A stretch of 64,000 nt of DNA from Microbacterium sp. zg-B96 (GTDB taxonomy: Bacteria; Actinomycetota; Actinomycetes; Actinomycetales; Microbacteriaceae): contig NZ_CP126738.1 of the NCBI RefSeq assembly GCF_030246865.1, positions 2,790,001 to 2,854,000 of the forward strand, read 5' to 3'. The first letter of the stretch is position 1. Each line of letters begins with the position of its first letter. The translations under genes and the position numbers were made by a program. The notes below the pieces were generated by a model. It saw only the letters and a program-made list of their open reading frames with translations. It ran no database searches and was not told the origin of the DNA. Shown here one piece after another: positions 24,358 to 32,694 of the stretch.

Positions 24358-25848
24358 TCAGCACTCGATGACGTTGACGGCGAGCCCGCCTTCGCTGGTC
24401 TCCTTGTACTTCGTCGACATGTCGATGCCGGTCTGGCGCATCGTCTCGACGACCGCGTCCAGCGAGACATAGTGGGTGCCGTCGCCGCGCAACGCCAGGC
24501 GTGACGCCGTGACGGCGGTGGACGCCGCGATGGCGTTGCGTTCGATGCACGGGATCTGCACCAGCCCGCCCACCGGGTCGCAAGTGAGCCCCAGGTGGTG
24601 CTCCATCGCGATCTCGGCGGCGTTCTCGATCTGCCGGTTCGTGCCGCCCATGACGGCGGTGAGACCGGCGGCGGCCATCGCGCACGCGGAGCCGACCTCG
24701 GCCTGGCATCCGCCTTCGGCGCCCGAGATCGACGCGTTCGCCTTGAACAGCGAACCCAGGGCGGTGGCCGTCAGCAGGAACCGGCGGATGCCGCGGCGGC
24801 GATTCGCGTCGGCGAGCGCCGGGGCATCGGCCGCCGCTGCGGCACCCTCCGTCGACGGGTGGAAGCCCAGCAACGCGCTGCCGACCAGCTCGCCGTAAGG
24901 GGTGACGGCGTTGCCGGAGCCCAGGCCCGAGTCGGCGAGGAACCGCCACCAGTACATCGCGACGGCCGGCACGATGCCTGCCGCCCCGTTGGTGGGCGCG
25001 GTGACGACGCGGCCGCCGGCGGCGTTCTCCTCGTTGACGGCGAGCGCGAACGCACCCAGCCACTCCCCCGGAAGTTCGCGTCGGCCCCCGGCTTCGGCTT
25101 CATCGAGCTGGGCGCGGATCGCGCCGGCGCGGCGCTTGACCTTGAGCATGCCCGGCAGCACGCCGTCGGCCAGCAGGCCCGTCTCGACGCACGCGGTCAT
25201 GGCATCCCAGACGGCGTCGAGGCCCGCGGCGACCTGCTCCTCGGGGCGCAGGGCCTGCTCGTTCAGGCGCGCTGCTTCGGCGATGGTGATGCCGCGTTCG
25301 TCGCACAGCGCGAGCAGTTCTTCGGCGCTGTCGTAGAGCAACGGGAAGGGACGGCTCGCGACCGGTGGCGGCGCCCCATCGCGGCGGATGAAGCCGCCAC
25401 CCACGGAGTAGTACGTCTCCTCGGCCACGGCTTCGCCGGTGGCATCCGTCGCCGTCAACGTCATCGCGTTCGGGTGCCCCGGCAGCCGGGTGCGGGGGGC
25501 GAAGGTGATGTGATCCTTCGTGAACGGCACCGGATGTGTGCCGTCGAGGTGGAGGTGCTGCCCCTCGGGCCAGTTCGTCCAGGCGTGGCGCACGGCGTCG
25601 GGGTCGACGGTCTCGGGGGCGTGGCCCTGCAACCCGGCCACGACGGCATCGGGCGTGCCGTGGCCGATGCCGGTGGCGCCGAGGGAGCCGTAGAGGGAAC
25701 AGGCAACGCGCGCGACGCGGGGCAGCCCGTCGGAGTCGCGCAGGCGGGCGGCGAAGTCACGGCCGGCCCGCATGGGACCGACAGTGTGGGAGCTCGAGGG
25801 TCCTACTCCGATGGAGAACAGCTCGAACGCCGATACATAGGCGCTCAC
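24358..25848 (-). CDS. sdaA: L-serine ammonia-lyase, iron-sulfur-dependent
   Basis: 496-residue single-chain enzyme that converts L-serine to pyruvate and ammonia. The N-terminus ([24 protein letters not shown]) is the beta-domain signature. The C-terminal catalytic part has the [4Fe-4S] cysteines in [19 protein letters not shown] near residue 375 and [18 protein letters not shown] near 425, and a [14 protein letters not shown] end. The GTG start lies six bases after a TAGGCT -10 box. Transcribed alone. Assignment is secure. Confidence 0.96.
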   Translation of the reverse strand: MSAYVSAFELFSIGVGPSSSHTVGPMRAGRDFAARLRDSDGLPRVARVACSLYGSLGATGIGHGTPDAVVAGLQGHAPETVDPDAVRHAWTNWPEGQHLHLDGTHPVPFTKDHITFAPRTRLPGHPNAMTLTATDATGEAVAEETYYSVGGGFIRRDGAPPPVASRPFPLLYDSAEELLALCDERGITIAEAARLNEQALRPEEQVAAGLDAVWDAMTACVETGLLADGVLPGMLKVKRRAGAIRAQLDEAEAGGRRELPGEWLGAFALAVNEENAAGGRVVTAPTNGAAGIVPAVAMYWWRFLADSGLGSGNAVTPYGELVGSALLGFHPSTEGAAAAADAPALADANRRRGIRRFLLTATALGSLFKANASISGAEGGCQAEVGSACAMAAAGLTAVMGGTNRQIENAAEIAMEHHLGLTCDPVGGLVQIPCIERNAIAASTAVTASRLALRGDGTHYVSLDAVVETMRQTGIDMSTKYKETSEGGLAVNVIEC

Positions 25849-25854
25849 GCCTCG

Positions 25855-25860
25855 AGCCTA
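25855..25860 (-). promoter_or_regulatory. -10 box of sdaA (leaderless)
   Basis: TAGGCT on the minus strand lies six bases before the GTG start at 25848. Confidence 0.45.
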
Positions 25861-25887
25861 CGACCTCGAGGCCTCTCGGGCGGGTGT

Positions 25888-26250
25888 TCAGGGACGCTGG
25901 AACGCGATGAGCCCGACGAGGTTGCCCTCGGAGTCCCGCAGGAAGGTCTGCCATTCCTCATGGCCACTGGGTCCCAGGGTGTCATCGTCGTGACGGAAGA
26001 TCACGTGCGGCGCGGTGACGACCTCCACCCCTGCGAGGCGCTCCAGGGTCTCGTGCACGTTGTCGACGTGCAGGTAGATCAGCGCGGACGGCGCACTGCG
26101 GTCCAGCAGCAGACGCACGCCGTCCAGGTCGAAGAAGAGCAACCCGGGGTCGTCGAAGCGCGCCCTGGGCTCAGTCTCGAGCAGCGTCGAATAAAACGCC
26201 TCGGCACGGTCGAGGTCGTCGGCGTGCTGTGCGACCTGCTGCAGTTTCAT
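25888..26250 (-). CDS. VOC family (glyoxalase-like) protein
   Basis: 120 residues with the paired beta-alpha-beta-beta-beta modules of the vicinal oxygen chelate fold: QVAQHADDLDRAEAFYSTLL at residues 5-24, LLFFDLDGVRLLLD, then IYLHVDNVHETLERLAG and a C-terminal FLRDSEGNLVGLIAF. Candidate metal ligands are His8, His61 and a C-terminal Glu. Family members include glyoxalase I, epimerases and dioxygenases, and the substrate is not evident. GGGAG precedes the ATG. Confidence 0.82.
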   Translation of the reverse strand: MKLQQVAQHADDLDRAEAFYSTLLETEPRARFDDPGLLFFDLDGVRLLLDRSAPSALIYLHVDNVHETLERLAGVEVVTAPHVIFRHDDDTLGPSGHEEWQTFLRDSEGNLVGLIAFQRP

Positions 26251-26284
26251 GTCGGGCAGTCTCCCATGCGCTGTCGGAAGAGAA

Positions 26285-26313
26285 GGAGCCCCGGACGGGC
26301 GGTCCGGGGCTCC
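26285..26313 (-). terminator. intrinsic terminator of hsp20
   Basis: A 12-bp stem (GGAGCCCCGGAC with GTCCGGGGCTCC) and 5-base loop lies 20 bases after the hsp20 stop. On the minus strand it is followed by TTCTCTTCC. Confidence 0.8.
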
Positions 26314-26332
26314 GTGGCGTCGTTGCGACGCG

Positions 26333-26773
26333 TTACGCCTGGTGCGACTCGCTGACTTCGAGCGTGGGGCTCGAGTCGTCGGTGGTCACTTCCACCTTGC
26401 GGGGCTTGGCCTTCTCGCTGACCGGGATCCTCACGCTCAGCACGCCGTTGCGATACGTCGCGGCGATGTGCTCGGTGTCGAGTCCCTGCCCGAGGCTCAG
26501 CTGGCGCAGGAAGCTGCCGGCCTCGCGCTCCCGGGTGATCCACTTCACGCCTTCTCCGACGTTGAGGGTGCGCTCGGCGCGGATCGTCAGCAGCTGGCCG
26601 TCGACGTCGATGTCGACCGAACCCGGGTCGACGCCCGGCAGATCGGCGGCAAGCACGTAGTGGTCGCCTTCACGGTAGAGGTCCATCGGCATCTGCCGCG
26701 GGCCGCGACGCGTGGGGTCCATCAGGTTGGTCGCAAAACGCTCCAGGTCGCGGAGCGGGTCGTAGGTCGCCAT
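26333..26773 (-). CDS. Hsp20/alpha-crystallin family small heat-shock protein
   Basis: 146 residues. N-terminal region MATYDPLRDLERFATNL, then the alpha-crystallin domain (~35-130) with PMDLYREGDHYVLAADLPGVDPGSVDIDV, the ERTLNVGEGVKWITREREAGSF segment and the conserved YRNGVLSVRIPVSEKAKPR motif (A-x-x-x-n-GVL). It is an ATP-independent holdase that binds unfolding proteins. A GAGAGGAG site precedes the ATG at 26773. Upstream there is a perfect HAIR site and a CIRCE-like site overlapping the promoter, so heat control is visible in the sequence. Confidence 0.95.
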   Translation of the reverse strand: MATYDPLRDLERFATNLMDPTRRGPRQMPMDLYREGDHYVLAADLPGVDPGSVDIDVDGQLLTIRAERTLNVGEGVKWITREREAGSFLRQLSLGQGLDTEHIAATYRNGVLSVRIPVSEKAKPRKVEVTTDDSSPTLEVSESHQA

Positions 26774-26824
26774 TTCGTCTCCTCTCGAGCGGTGCCGGAC
26801 ATCCGGCATCCATAGGTCTCTAAA

Positions 26825-26845
26825 CTTGAGTCTCCTCGACTCAAG
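26825..26845. promoter_or_regulatory. HAIR operator (HspR-associated inverted repeat)
   Basis: CTTGAGT-N7-ACTCAAG is a perfect match to the HspR operator consensus, located right at the predicted transcription start of hsp20, so bound HspR would block initiation. Confidence 0.92.
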
Positions 26846-26852
26846 TAAGTCC

Positions 26853-26881
26853 AGATTAGCACTCGGCGGCGAGAGTGCCAA
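26853..26881 (-). promoter_or_regulatory. hsp20 promoter embedded in a CIRCE-like operator
   Basis: On the minus strand TTGGCA (26881-26876), a 17-base spacer and TAATCT (26858-26853) form the promoter. The same bases hold TTAGCACTC (26856-26864) and GAGTGCCAA (26873-26881), a CIRCE element (HrcA operator) with an 8-base instead of the usual 9-base spacer and one mismatch. Confidence 0.78.
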
Positions 26882-26885
26882 GGGG

Positions 26886-27656
26886 TTAGCGGGGCCGGGC
26901 AGCCGCCTCGGGATCGGGTCCATTGACCGACCGGCCACCGTCGACGGGCAGGATCGCGCCGTTGATGAAAGCCGCCGCGCCCGACAGCAGGAACGCCACG
27001 ACTGTGGCCACCTCGTCGGCGGTGCCGGCCCGGCCGAGGGGTTGCAGTTCCGCGAGCTGTGCGTCGACCTCGGGGTGCGTGCCGCGGTACTCATCGAGCC
27101 GGGCCGTGGCGATCGCGCCCAGCGCGACGGCGTTAGTCCGGATGCCGTTCGGCCCGTGATCGACCGCGACCGCCCGCGTGAGTCCCTCGATCGCGGCCTT
27201 CGCCGTCGCGTAGGGCAGTGCCCCGCGCACCGGGCGCTGCGCCTGATGGGAGGAGACGTTCACGATCGCGCCGGGGCGATCGCGGTGGGTGAAGTGGCCC
27301 ACCGCGGTGTGGCAGCCGGTGACGGCAAGGCGCAGGTTCGCGTCGATGAGGGCGAGGATGTCGGCGGCGGTCGCCGTGGTCAGGGACGCGTCCCGGAAGA
27401 TCGCGGCGTTGTTGACCCACCCCGCCAGCGGCGCGACGGACTCGGCCTGCTCGGCCGCACGCTGGGCGATGGCCGGATCGCCGGCGTCCCCGGTGACGAG
27501 TTCGGTCGAGGGGCGTGCCGAGTCGCCAAGTGTGTCCGCGGTGTCGATCACGACGACGTGCCCGTCCTCCGTGAGCCGCGCGGCGATGGCGGCGCCGATC
27601 CCCCGCGCTCCCCCGGTGACGACGAACGACCGCTCCGAACCCTGTTGGCGCGACAT
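26886..27656 (-). CDS. SDR family oxidoreductase
   Basis: 256 residues, classical short-chain dehydrogenase. NAD(P)-binding TGGARGIG near residue 17, VNNAA near 85, catalytic Ser in NVSSHQ near 137 and Tyr-x-x-x-Lys as YATAK near 152, and the C-terminal GAILPVDGGRS typical of 3-oxoacyl-ACP reductase-like members. The ATG at 27656 is preferred because TTGAAT lies seven bases upstream as a leaderless -10 box; an ATG nine bases further upstream is possible. Its 3' end lies only five bases from the CIRCE site of hsp20. Substrate unknown. Confidence 0.88.
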   Translation of the reverse strand: MSRQQGSERSFVVTGGARGIGAAIAARLTEDGHVVVIDTADTLGDSARPSTELVTGDAGDPAIAQRAAEQAESVAPLAGWVNNAAIFRDASLTTATAADILALIDANLRLAVTGCHTAVGHFTHRDRPGAIVNVSSHQAQRPVRGALPYATAKAAIEGLTRAVAVDHGPNGIRTNAVALGAIATARLDEYRGTHPEVDAQLAELQPLGRAGTADEVATVVAFLLSGAAAFINGAILPVDGGRSVNGPDPEAAARPR

Positions 27657-27705
27657 GGCATCCATTCAACCCAGTCGCGGTGCGCGTGTCAGCCCGGGAA
27701 CAACG

Positions 27706-27732
27706 AAGGCCCCGCGGTGACCGCGGGGCCTT
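27706..27732 (-). terminator. intrinsic-type terminator downstream of tRNA-Arg
   Basis: Stem AAGGCCCCGCGG with CCGCGGGGCCTT (12 bp) and loop of three bases, 25 bases after the 3' end of the tRNA on the minus strand. The tail is CGTTGTTC. Confidence 0.7.
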
Positions 27733-27756
27733 CGTCAATACTGTCTCAACACAGTG

Positions 27757-27829
27757 TGCGCCCGAAGAGACTCGAACTCCCAACCTTCTGATCCGTAGTC
27801 AGATGCTCTATCCATTGAGCTACGGGCGC
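27757..27829 (-). tRNA. tRNA-Arg (anticodon ACG)
   Basis: 73-nt cloverleaf on the minus strand: acceptor GCGCCCG/CGGGCGC, D-arm GCTCAATGGATAGAGC, anticodon arm CTGAC-TACGGAT-CAG with anticodon ACG, and T-arm with the GTTCGAGTC loop. Discriminator base A; CCA is not encoded. The ACG anticodon is normally deaminated to ICG by TadA and reads CGU/CGC/CGA. Confidence 0.97.
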
Positions 27830-27909
27830 ATGGCCTTTGCTCTCGCTCGGGCCGTCGATAAGCCTACCCGACGTGAGCACGGTGCGCGAATCGGCCCCGT
27901 GTCGGCGCG

Positions 27910-28500
27910 TCAGCCGTCGGCCGCGCCGCGGTCGGCGACGGCGCGCTCCACAGCGCGGCGATGTGCGCGCAGCTTCGGCAGGTCGACCATGCGCAGCGCC
28001 TGCATGCGCGCGAGGCGCATCTGCCCGTAGTCGGGCTCGAGGTCCGGCCGTGCCGCCTCGATGCTCAGCGTGCGGTCGATGTTCTTGGCGACCTCGGACC
28101 ACGCCGCATCCCTGGCATCCTCCACCAGCTTCTCGAGCTCTTCGGCGTTCTCGGAGCGCTCGCGCAGCTCTTTGGCGATGTGCCGGGACTGGCGCACCCG
28201 CTTGCGGAGGTTGCGCACGTCCTTGCTGCGGTAGTCGTGCGTGCCGCCGGAGTCGGAGTGACGGCCCTTCGCCGCCTTGCGCTCGCGCTCGGCCCGCTCC
28301 GCGTCGGCCTCGGCCTCCTCGGCCAGATCCAGCAAGGTCTCCTTCGCGTGCGGCACGAACTGCTCGACCTTGAAGTCCTGACCACCGGTGAGGATATCCA
28401 CCAGGATGCGGTTCTTCAGCGCCAGCCGCGTCGCCGCCGACGCGATGTAAAGACCCTCGGCGACGATGTCGTCGTGCTTCGCCTTCCTGCGCTGCGCCAC
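27910..28500 (-). CDS. conserved hypothetical coiled-coil protein
   Basis: 196 residues, highly charged and mainly helical. It starts AQRRKAKHDDIVAEGLYIAS, followed by a long coiled-coil stretch (EEAEADAERAERERKAAKG near residues 60-80, then DVRNLRKRVRQSRHIAKELRERSENAEELEKL near 90-125). No signal peptide or membrane span. The GTG at 28500 follows an AGGGGG site and a TAGGAT box lies upstream at a normal promoter distance. I recall such proteins in actinobacteria under a doubtful 'asparagine synthase' label, which the sequence does not support. Function unknown. Confidence 0.7.
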   Translation of the reverse strand: MAQRRKAKHDDIVAEGLYIASAATRLALKNRILVDILTGGQDFKVEQFVPHAKETLLDLAEEAEADAERAERERKAAKGRHSDSGGTHDYRSKDVRNLRKRVRQSRHIAKELRERSENAEELEKLVEDARDAAWSEVAKNIDRTLSIEAARPDLEPDYGQMRLARMQALRMVDLPKLRAHRRAVERAVADRGAADG

Positions 28501-28573
28501 GGCACCCCCTTGCAACGATCCTAGGGCGGCGGATGCGCCAGAATCGACGCAGGAAACCAGCAAAGGGGCCGGG

Positions 28574-29416
28574 ATGCCAGTACTCGACGTCCGCGACGCG
28601 ACGAGCGTCATCACCGGGGCCGCCGCCGGCATGGGAGCAGAGGTGGCCCGACGCCTCGCCGCCCGGGGCGCGCGCGTCGCGCTGATCGACCACGACGCCG
28701 GCGGATTGGATGCCGTGACGGCCACTCTGGCCGGCTCCGGGCACACCACGCACGTCGTGGACCTGACCGACGACGACGCCGTCGCGGACGTGGCCCGGCA
28801 GATCGCGGCATCCCACCGGCACGTGCAGACCCTCATCACCTGCGCCGGCTCGTCCATGCTCGGGTCGATCGACCAGCTCACCATGGCCGAGATGCGGTGG
28901 CTGATGGACGTGAACCTGTGGGGCACCGTCAACATCACCCAGGCGCTGCTGCCGACCCTGCGCCTCTCCCCGGCAGCCCACATCACCCACCTCGTCTCGA
29001 TCTACGCGCTGGCCGCCCCCGCCGGGCGCATCCCGTACGCGATGAGCAAGTACGCCGTGCGGGGGTTCACCGAGGCGCTGCGGCACGAGCTCGAGGGTTC
29101 GACCGTCTCGGTAGGCGCGATCTACCCCGCCGGGGTGAAGACGGGGATCATCCTGCGGGGCCGATACGCCGCGGCGCTCGACCCGGCCATCGCCGCCCGG
29201 GCAGCCGCCGCACAGTCCGCGATGTACCGCACCGAGCCGGGAGAGGCCGCCGACCGCATCATCGCCGCGACGATCCACCGGCGCCCGCGCACCATGGTCG
29301 GTCGCCAGGCGCGGCTCGTGGACGTGCTCACCCGTGTGACACCGACGCGCTACTGGGCGGTGATGCGCCGACCACTGCGGGACGCGGTGGATACCACGAC
29401 GCCCATCGCGCGGTGA
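28574..29416 (+). CDS. SDR family oxidoreductase
   Basis: 280 residues. VITGAAAGMG near residue 13 is the nucleotide-binding motif, CAGSS near 90, then the catalytic YAMSKYAVRGFTEALRHEL near 157 (Tyr-x-x-x-Lys) preceded by VSIYAL (Ser). The C-terminal extension with RRPRTMVGRQARLVDVLTRVTP is typical of membrane-associated, retinol-dehydrogenase-like SDRs (SDR28 or 'YqjQ-like'). AAGGGG precedes the ATG at 28574. Divergent from the coiled-coil protein gene. Confidence 0.88.
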   Translation: MPVLDVRDATSVITGAAAGMGAEVARRLAARGARVALIDHDAGGLDAVTATLAGSGHTTHVVDLTDDDAVADVARQIAASHRHVQTLITCAGSSMLGSIDQLTMAEMRWLMDVNLWGTVNITQALLPTLRLSPAAHITHLVSIYALAAPAGRIPYAMSKYAVRGFTEALRHELEGSTVSVGAIYPAGVKTGIILRGRYAAALDPAIAARAAAAQSAMYRTEPGEAADRIIAATIHRRPRTMVGRQARLVDVLTRVTPTRYWAVMRRPLRDAVDTTTPIAR

Positions 29417-29473
29417 ACTCGAAGCGGCGACTAGGGGTTGTCTTAGCGATCACATAGCTGCCTTTTGCGTAAT

Positions 29474-29499
29474 GGAAGCATCCCGAATGCGCTGCTTCC
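29474..29499. promoter_or_regulatory. inverted repeat before the lipoprotein gene
   Basis: GGAAGCA (29474-29480) and TGCTTCC (29493-29499) are a perfect 7-bp inverted repeat with a 12-base spacer, 18 bases before the ATG at 29518. It could be an operator or a leader hairpin near the ribosome-binding site. Confidence 0.35.
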
Positions 29500-29517
29500 C
29501 CCGTGTGAAAGGACCAG

Positions 29518-31239
29518 ATGACACCGCTTCACCCGTCGCGCCGCCGGCTATGGCTGGTGGCTGCTCCCGCCGCATTGGCGCTCACGCTCTCCGGCTGCGC
29601 GAGCGGCGCCGCGACCCCCGCGGCGAACCCCGACAGCGCGGCCGAGCCCGAAACGACCGTCGACACGACGCTGACCGGGTTCGCCACCGCCGAGGAGGTG
29701 CTCGCCGGCAACCAGCAGACGCACGACGCCGCCGCCGACGCCGAATGGTCCGAAGCGGATGCGGTGACGATCGAGCTCGACGGCTCCGGTGCCAGCGCGC
29801 CGGAGTCGGCCGGCGTCACCATCGACGGCGCCACCGTCACGATCTCCGCCGCCGGCACGTATCTGGTCAGCGGCGATCTGGAGGGCCAGCTCGTCGTGGA
29901 CAGCGATGACGAGGGTGCGGTCACCCTCGTGCTGGACGGCGTGGACATCAGCAACTCCGACGGCGCTGCCATCGACATCGCCGCCGCCGCCGAAGCGGTA
30001 ATCGTGCTGGCCGAAGGCTCGGCCAACACCCTGAGCGACGCGAACGGCTACGCCAAGGATGTCGAGGCGAACGCGGCCCTCGCCAGCGCCGCCGACCTCA
30101 CGATCACCGGGTCCGGTTCACTCTCGGTCGCCGGCAACGGCAACGACGGCATCGCGTCGCGCGACGGCCTCGTGATCCAGTCAGGCGCCATCGACGTCGA
30201 CGCGGTGGGCGACGGCATCCGCGGCAAGGACCACCTCGTCGTCCGCGGCGGTGACATCGCCGTCGACGCGGGGGGCGACGGCCTGAAGGCCGACAACGAA
30301 GAGGACGCCGACCGCGGCTACGTCGCGATCGAGGACGGCACCGTCACCCTCGTGTCCGGCGGTGACGGCATCGACGCGTACACCGACATCGTGCAGACCG
30401 GCGGCACCGTGGACATCGAAGCCGGGCGCGGGTCGACCTCCGACCCCGAGTCGGGGGCGAAGGGGATCGTGGCCGGCACGATCGCCGTACTGGAGTCGGG
30501 AGTCGTGAACATCGACGCCGCGGACGACGCCATCAACACCAACGCCTACCTGCACCTGGCTGGCGCGGACGTGACGCTTGCCAGCGGCGATGACGCGGCG
30601 CACGCCGAACTGCAGCTGGTCGTCTCGGACGGCGACGTCACCGTGACCTCGTCGGTCGAGGCCCTCGAGGGCGGGCAGATCACCGTCGAGGACGGCACCA
30701 TCGCGCTCACCGCCAGCGACGATGCCATCAACGTCTCCGAACCCGACGCCGGCACCGCGGAGCTGACCCTCGTCATCGCCGGCGGCGAACTCGTGGTCGA
30801 CGCCGGCGGCGACGGCCTCGACGCCAACGGCCCGATCGAGATCACCGGCGGCACGGTGATCGTTCACGGCCCCACCGCCGACGGGAACGGCGCCATCGAC
30901 GCCGACGGCGGCGTGACGGTCTCGAGCGGCACGCTGCTGGCCCTCGGCCCCGCCGGCATGGCGCAGGCCCCGAGCGCCGATTCGGCGCAGGCCACCGTGC
31001 AGTTCACCGCGAACGGCGGCATCGCCCCCGGCACCGTGCTCACGATCGTGTCCGCGTCCGGCGAGCAGCTGGGCACCGTGACGGCGACCAAGCAGGCGCA
31101 GAACCTGGTGTTCTCCGCGCCGGGGCTGACCAACGGCGAGACGTACACGCTCGTCGCCGACGGTGCGACGATCGCCACCGCCGTCGCCGGGCAGCAGAGC
31201 GCCGGAGGCATGGGCGGACCGGGCGGTGCCCCGCGCTGA
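29518..31239 (+). CDS. carbohydrate-binding beta-helix lipoprotein (Cthe_2159-like, PF14262)
   Basis: 573 residues. Lipoprotein signal peptide with lipobox LSGC at residues 24-27. Then an Asp/Gly/Ala-rich stretch of repeated beta-strands from about residue 75 to 490: GVTIDGATVTISAAGTYLVSG, GAVTLVLDGVDISNSDGAAI, DGIASRDGLVIQSGAIDVDA, GDGIRGKDHLVVRGGDIAVDA and so on, each rung carrying a DDAI/GDGI turn with Asp that may bind calcium. This matches the Cthe_2159 family of polysaccharide-lyase-like right-handed beta-helix proteins that bind cellulose and acidic sugars. It ends GGMGGPGGAPR. AAAGGA precedes the ATG. Surface-anchored glycan binding is the likely role. Confidence 0.8.
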   Translation: MTPLHPSRRRLWLVAAPAALALTLSGCASGAATPAANPDSAAEPETTVDTTLTGFATAEEVLAGNQQTHDAAADAEWSEADAVTIELDGSGASAPESAGVTIDGATVTISAAGTYLVSGDLEGQLVVDSDDEGAVTLVLDGVDISNSDGAAIDIAAAAEAVIVLAEGSANTLSDANGYAKDVEANAALASAADLTITGSGSLSVAGNGNDGIASRDGLVIQSGAIDVDAVGDGIRGKDHLVVRGGDIAVDAGGDGLKADNEEDADRGYVAIEDGTVTLVSGGDGIDAYTDIVQTGGTVDIEAGRGSTSDPESGAKGIVAGTIAVLESGVVNIDAADDAINTNAYLHLAGADVTLASGDDAAHAELQLVVSDGDVTVTSSVEALEGGQITVEDGTIALTASDDAINVSEPDAGTAELTLVIAGGELVVDAGGDGLDANGPIEITGGTVIVHGPTADGNGAIDADGGVTVSSGTLLALGPAGMAQAPSADSAQATVQFTANGGIAPGTVLTIVSASGEQLGTVTATKQAQNLVFSAPGLTNGETYTLVADGATIATAVAGQQSAGGMGGPGGAPR

Positions 31240-31291
31240 TATCACCTGCGCGCGGCGGATTCAACCCCGTGACCGCGGGCCGCACGCCGAA

Positions 31292-31297
31292 TAGCGT
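31292..31297 (+). promoter_or_regulatory. -10 box upstream of the small charged protein gene
   Basis: TAGCGT would start transcription near 31304, about 50 bases before the ATG at 31356, leaving room for the AAAGGAG site at 31343-31349. Confidence 0.4.
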
Positions 31298-31355
31298 CGG
31301 AGTCACGCTAGACGGACGGGTAGCACCCGGGCCGCCTTCACGAAAGGAGCGAATC

Positions 31356-31550
31356 ATGGGTTTCATCGATGACGCGAAGAGTACCGCCGAGACCGCAGGT
31401 CGCAAGGCCAAGGATGCACTCGACGACACCGCCGACCGCATCAAGGACAAGGCCGACGAGCACAAGGCCGAATCCGACGTGAAGAAGGCCGAGGCGGAGC
31501 GCGAGTCCGTCCAGACGCGCAACGAGGTCAAGGAAAAGCTGCGCGACTAA
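31356..31550 (+). CDS. small highly charged helical protein (stress-type, LEA/CsbD-like)
   Basis: 64 residues: a hydrophilic amphipathic helix rich in Lys, Glu, Asp and Ala (DDAKSTAETAGRKAKDALDD, then KDKADEHKAESDVKKAEAER). There are no Cys or Trp residues and no membrane span. Composition resembles LEA-like, Rv0909/CsbD-type stress proteins that protect other molecules during desiccation or osmotic stress; this is a resemblance, not a domain hit. AAAGGAG lies six bases before the ATG and a strong terminator follows, so it is a well-expressed single gene. Confidence 0.75.
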   Translation: MGFIDDAKSTAETAGRKAKDALDDTADRIKDKADEHKAESDVKKAEAERESVQTRNEVKEKLRD

Positions 31551-31563
31551 GTCCCACGAAGCG

Positions 31564-31593
31564 AAGGGCCCCGGAGGAGACTCCGGGGCCCTT
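31564..31593 (+). terminator. intrinsic-type terminator
   Basis: A 13-bp stem (AAGGGCCCCGGAG with CTCCGGGGCCCTT) and a 4-base loop, 14 bases after the stop of the small charged protein. It probably also serves the convergent galM operon from the other side. Confidence 0.8.
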
Positions 31594-31754
31594 CGTCGTG
31601 AGTGCATACCTCAGCCGCAGCCGCCGGCCGGCGCGCCGTGACGACCGGGCCCGTGTACAGCGCCACCGCGGGCGTCCTCGCGCGACAGCGCGGCGATCGA
31701 CGTGGTGCGCACCGCCCTGGCCGATGCGCTGACAGCGCACCGGGCTGAGCCGGC

Positions 31755-32693
31755 TCAGATCGCGAAGATGCGCCAGCCCGCCTCGGCGACGGCGCCCGGC
31801 TCGATCACGAGCAGGCCCGGGTCGAAGTCGTAGCGCGGCGCGTTGAACGCGTCGGGCGCGCAGGTCATCGGCTCCACGGCGAGGCCGCCGCGGTGCCCGG
31901 GTTGCGCGGGGCCGCCTGGGAGGTCGGCGGTGTGCACCTGCACCCACGGGCACGCAGCGTCCCATGCGATGCCGACTCCGCGACCGGCGGCATCGGTCAC
32001 GCGCACGGTCGCGACGCCCGCGTCACCCGCCTGCAGCGCCGTGAATGCGTGGTCGATCTCGGTCGAGCCGATCTGCCGCGGCGTGCGGAAGTCGAACGCG
32101 GCATCCACCGGGCCCAGCGTGGTCGGGATGAGCCGGTCGGGCGTGACAGACAGCACGTCGGATGCCGGGAGTTCCAGCGTCCAGTCATCCACCGTCCCCT
32201 CCCCGGCGACGAGGTAGGGGTGAGGGCCGGTGCCGAACGGCACCGGGTGGGCGGAGAGGTTCTCGGCGCGCACCGACTGGGTGAGCCCGTCGTCGCCGAG
32301 CGTGAAGGTCGTGGTCACCCGCACCCGCCACGGGTACCCGGTCTGCGGCTCGATCGTCGCGGTCAGGGTGACGTGGTCGGAACCCTTGTCGACGGCGTCG
32401 TAGTCGAGCCACGCACCCAGACCGTGCAGCGCGTGTCCGCGGTCGGGCTCGGTGAGAGCGAGCTTGTGCTCGACGCCGGCGAAGACGTAGCGGCCGTCGA
32501 CGATGCGGTTGGGCCACGGCACCAGCGTCGCGCCGCGATACGCCGGGCGCACCTCGTCGGCGACGAACGGCACGACCAGGTTGCGACCGGCGTGGGTGAG
32601 CGAGCGCAGCGAGGCGCCGACGCTCGCGACAACCGCTTCGCAGTCGCCGTGGCGGAGGGTGTGCTGGATGCCGCTGGCAGGAAGGTGCGCCAT
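31755..32693 (-). CDS. galM: aldose 1-epimerase family protein
   Basis: 312 residues with the galactose mutarotase-like beta-sandwich. GATLVPWPNRIVDGRYVF near residue 55, catalytic His in DRGHALHGLGAWLDY near 85-90, FGTGPHPYL near 155 and the catalytic Glu in AVEPMTCAPDAFNAP near 270. It interconverts alpha and beta anomers of aldoses, feeding galactose or arabinose metabolism. Last gene of the araB-araA-galM unit: its ATG is one base after the araA stop. It belongs to the YihR-like subgroup rather than the classic GalM, so the symbol is approximate. Confidence 0.87.
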   Translation of the reverse strand: MAHLPASGIQHTLRHGDCEAVVASVGASLRSLTHAGRNLVVPFVADEVRPAYRGATLVPWPNRIVDGRYVFAGVEHKLALTEPDRGHALHGLGAWLDYDAVDKGSDHVTLTATIEPQTGYPWRVRVTTTFTLGDDGLTQSVRAENLSAHPVPFGTGPHPYLVAGEGTVDDWTLELPASDVLSVTPDRLIPTTLGPVDAAFDFRTPRQIGSTEIDHAFTALQAGDAGVATVRVTDAAGRGVGIAWDAACPWVQVHTADLPGGPAQPGHRGGLAVEPMTCAPDAFNAPRYDFDPGLLVIEPGAVAEAGWRIFAI

Positions 32694-32694
32694 G

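Noticed and set aside
27757..27829. tRNA-Arg as an attachment site of an integrated element
   Set aside because: No repeated 3' tRNA fragment or integrase gene was found nearby.
31594..31754. Possible short gene ending HGPGRHGAPAGGCG on the minus strand
   Set aside because: No start codon with a ribosome-binding site and no recognisable domain. It may be a gene remnant; I see nothing else in this stretch.
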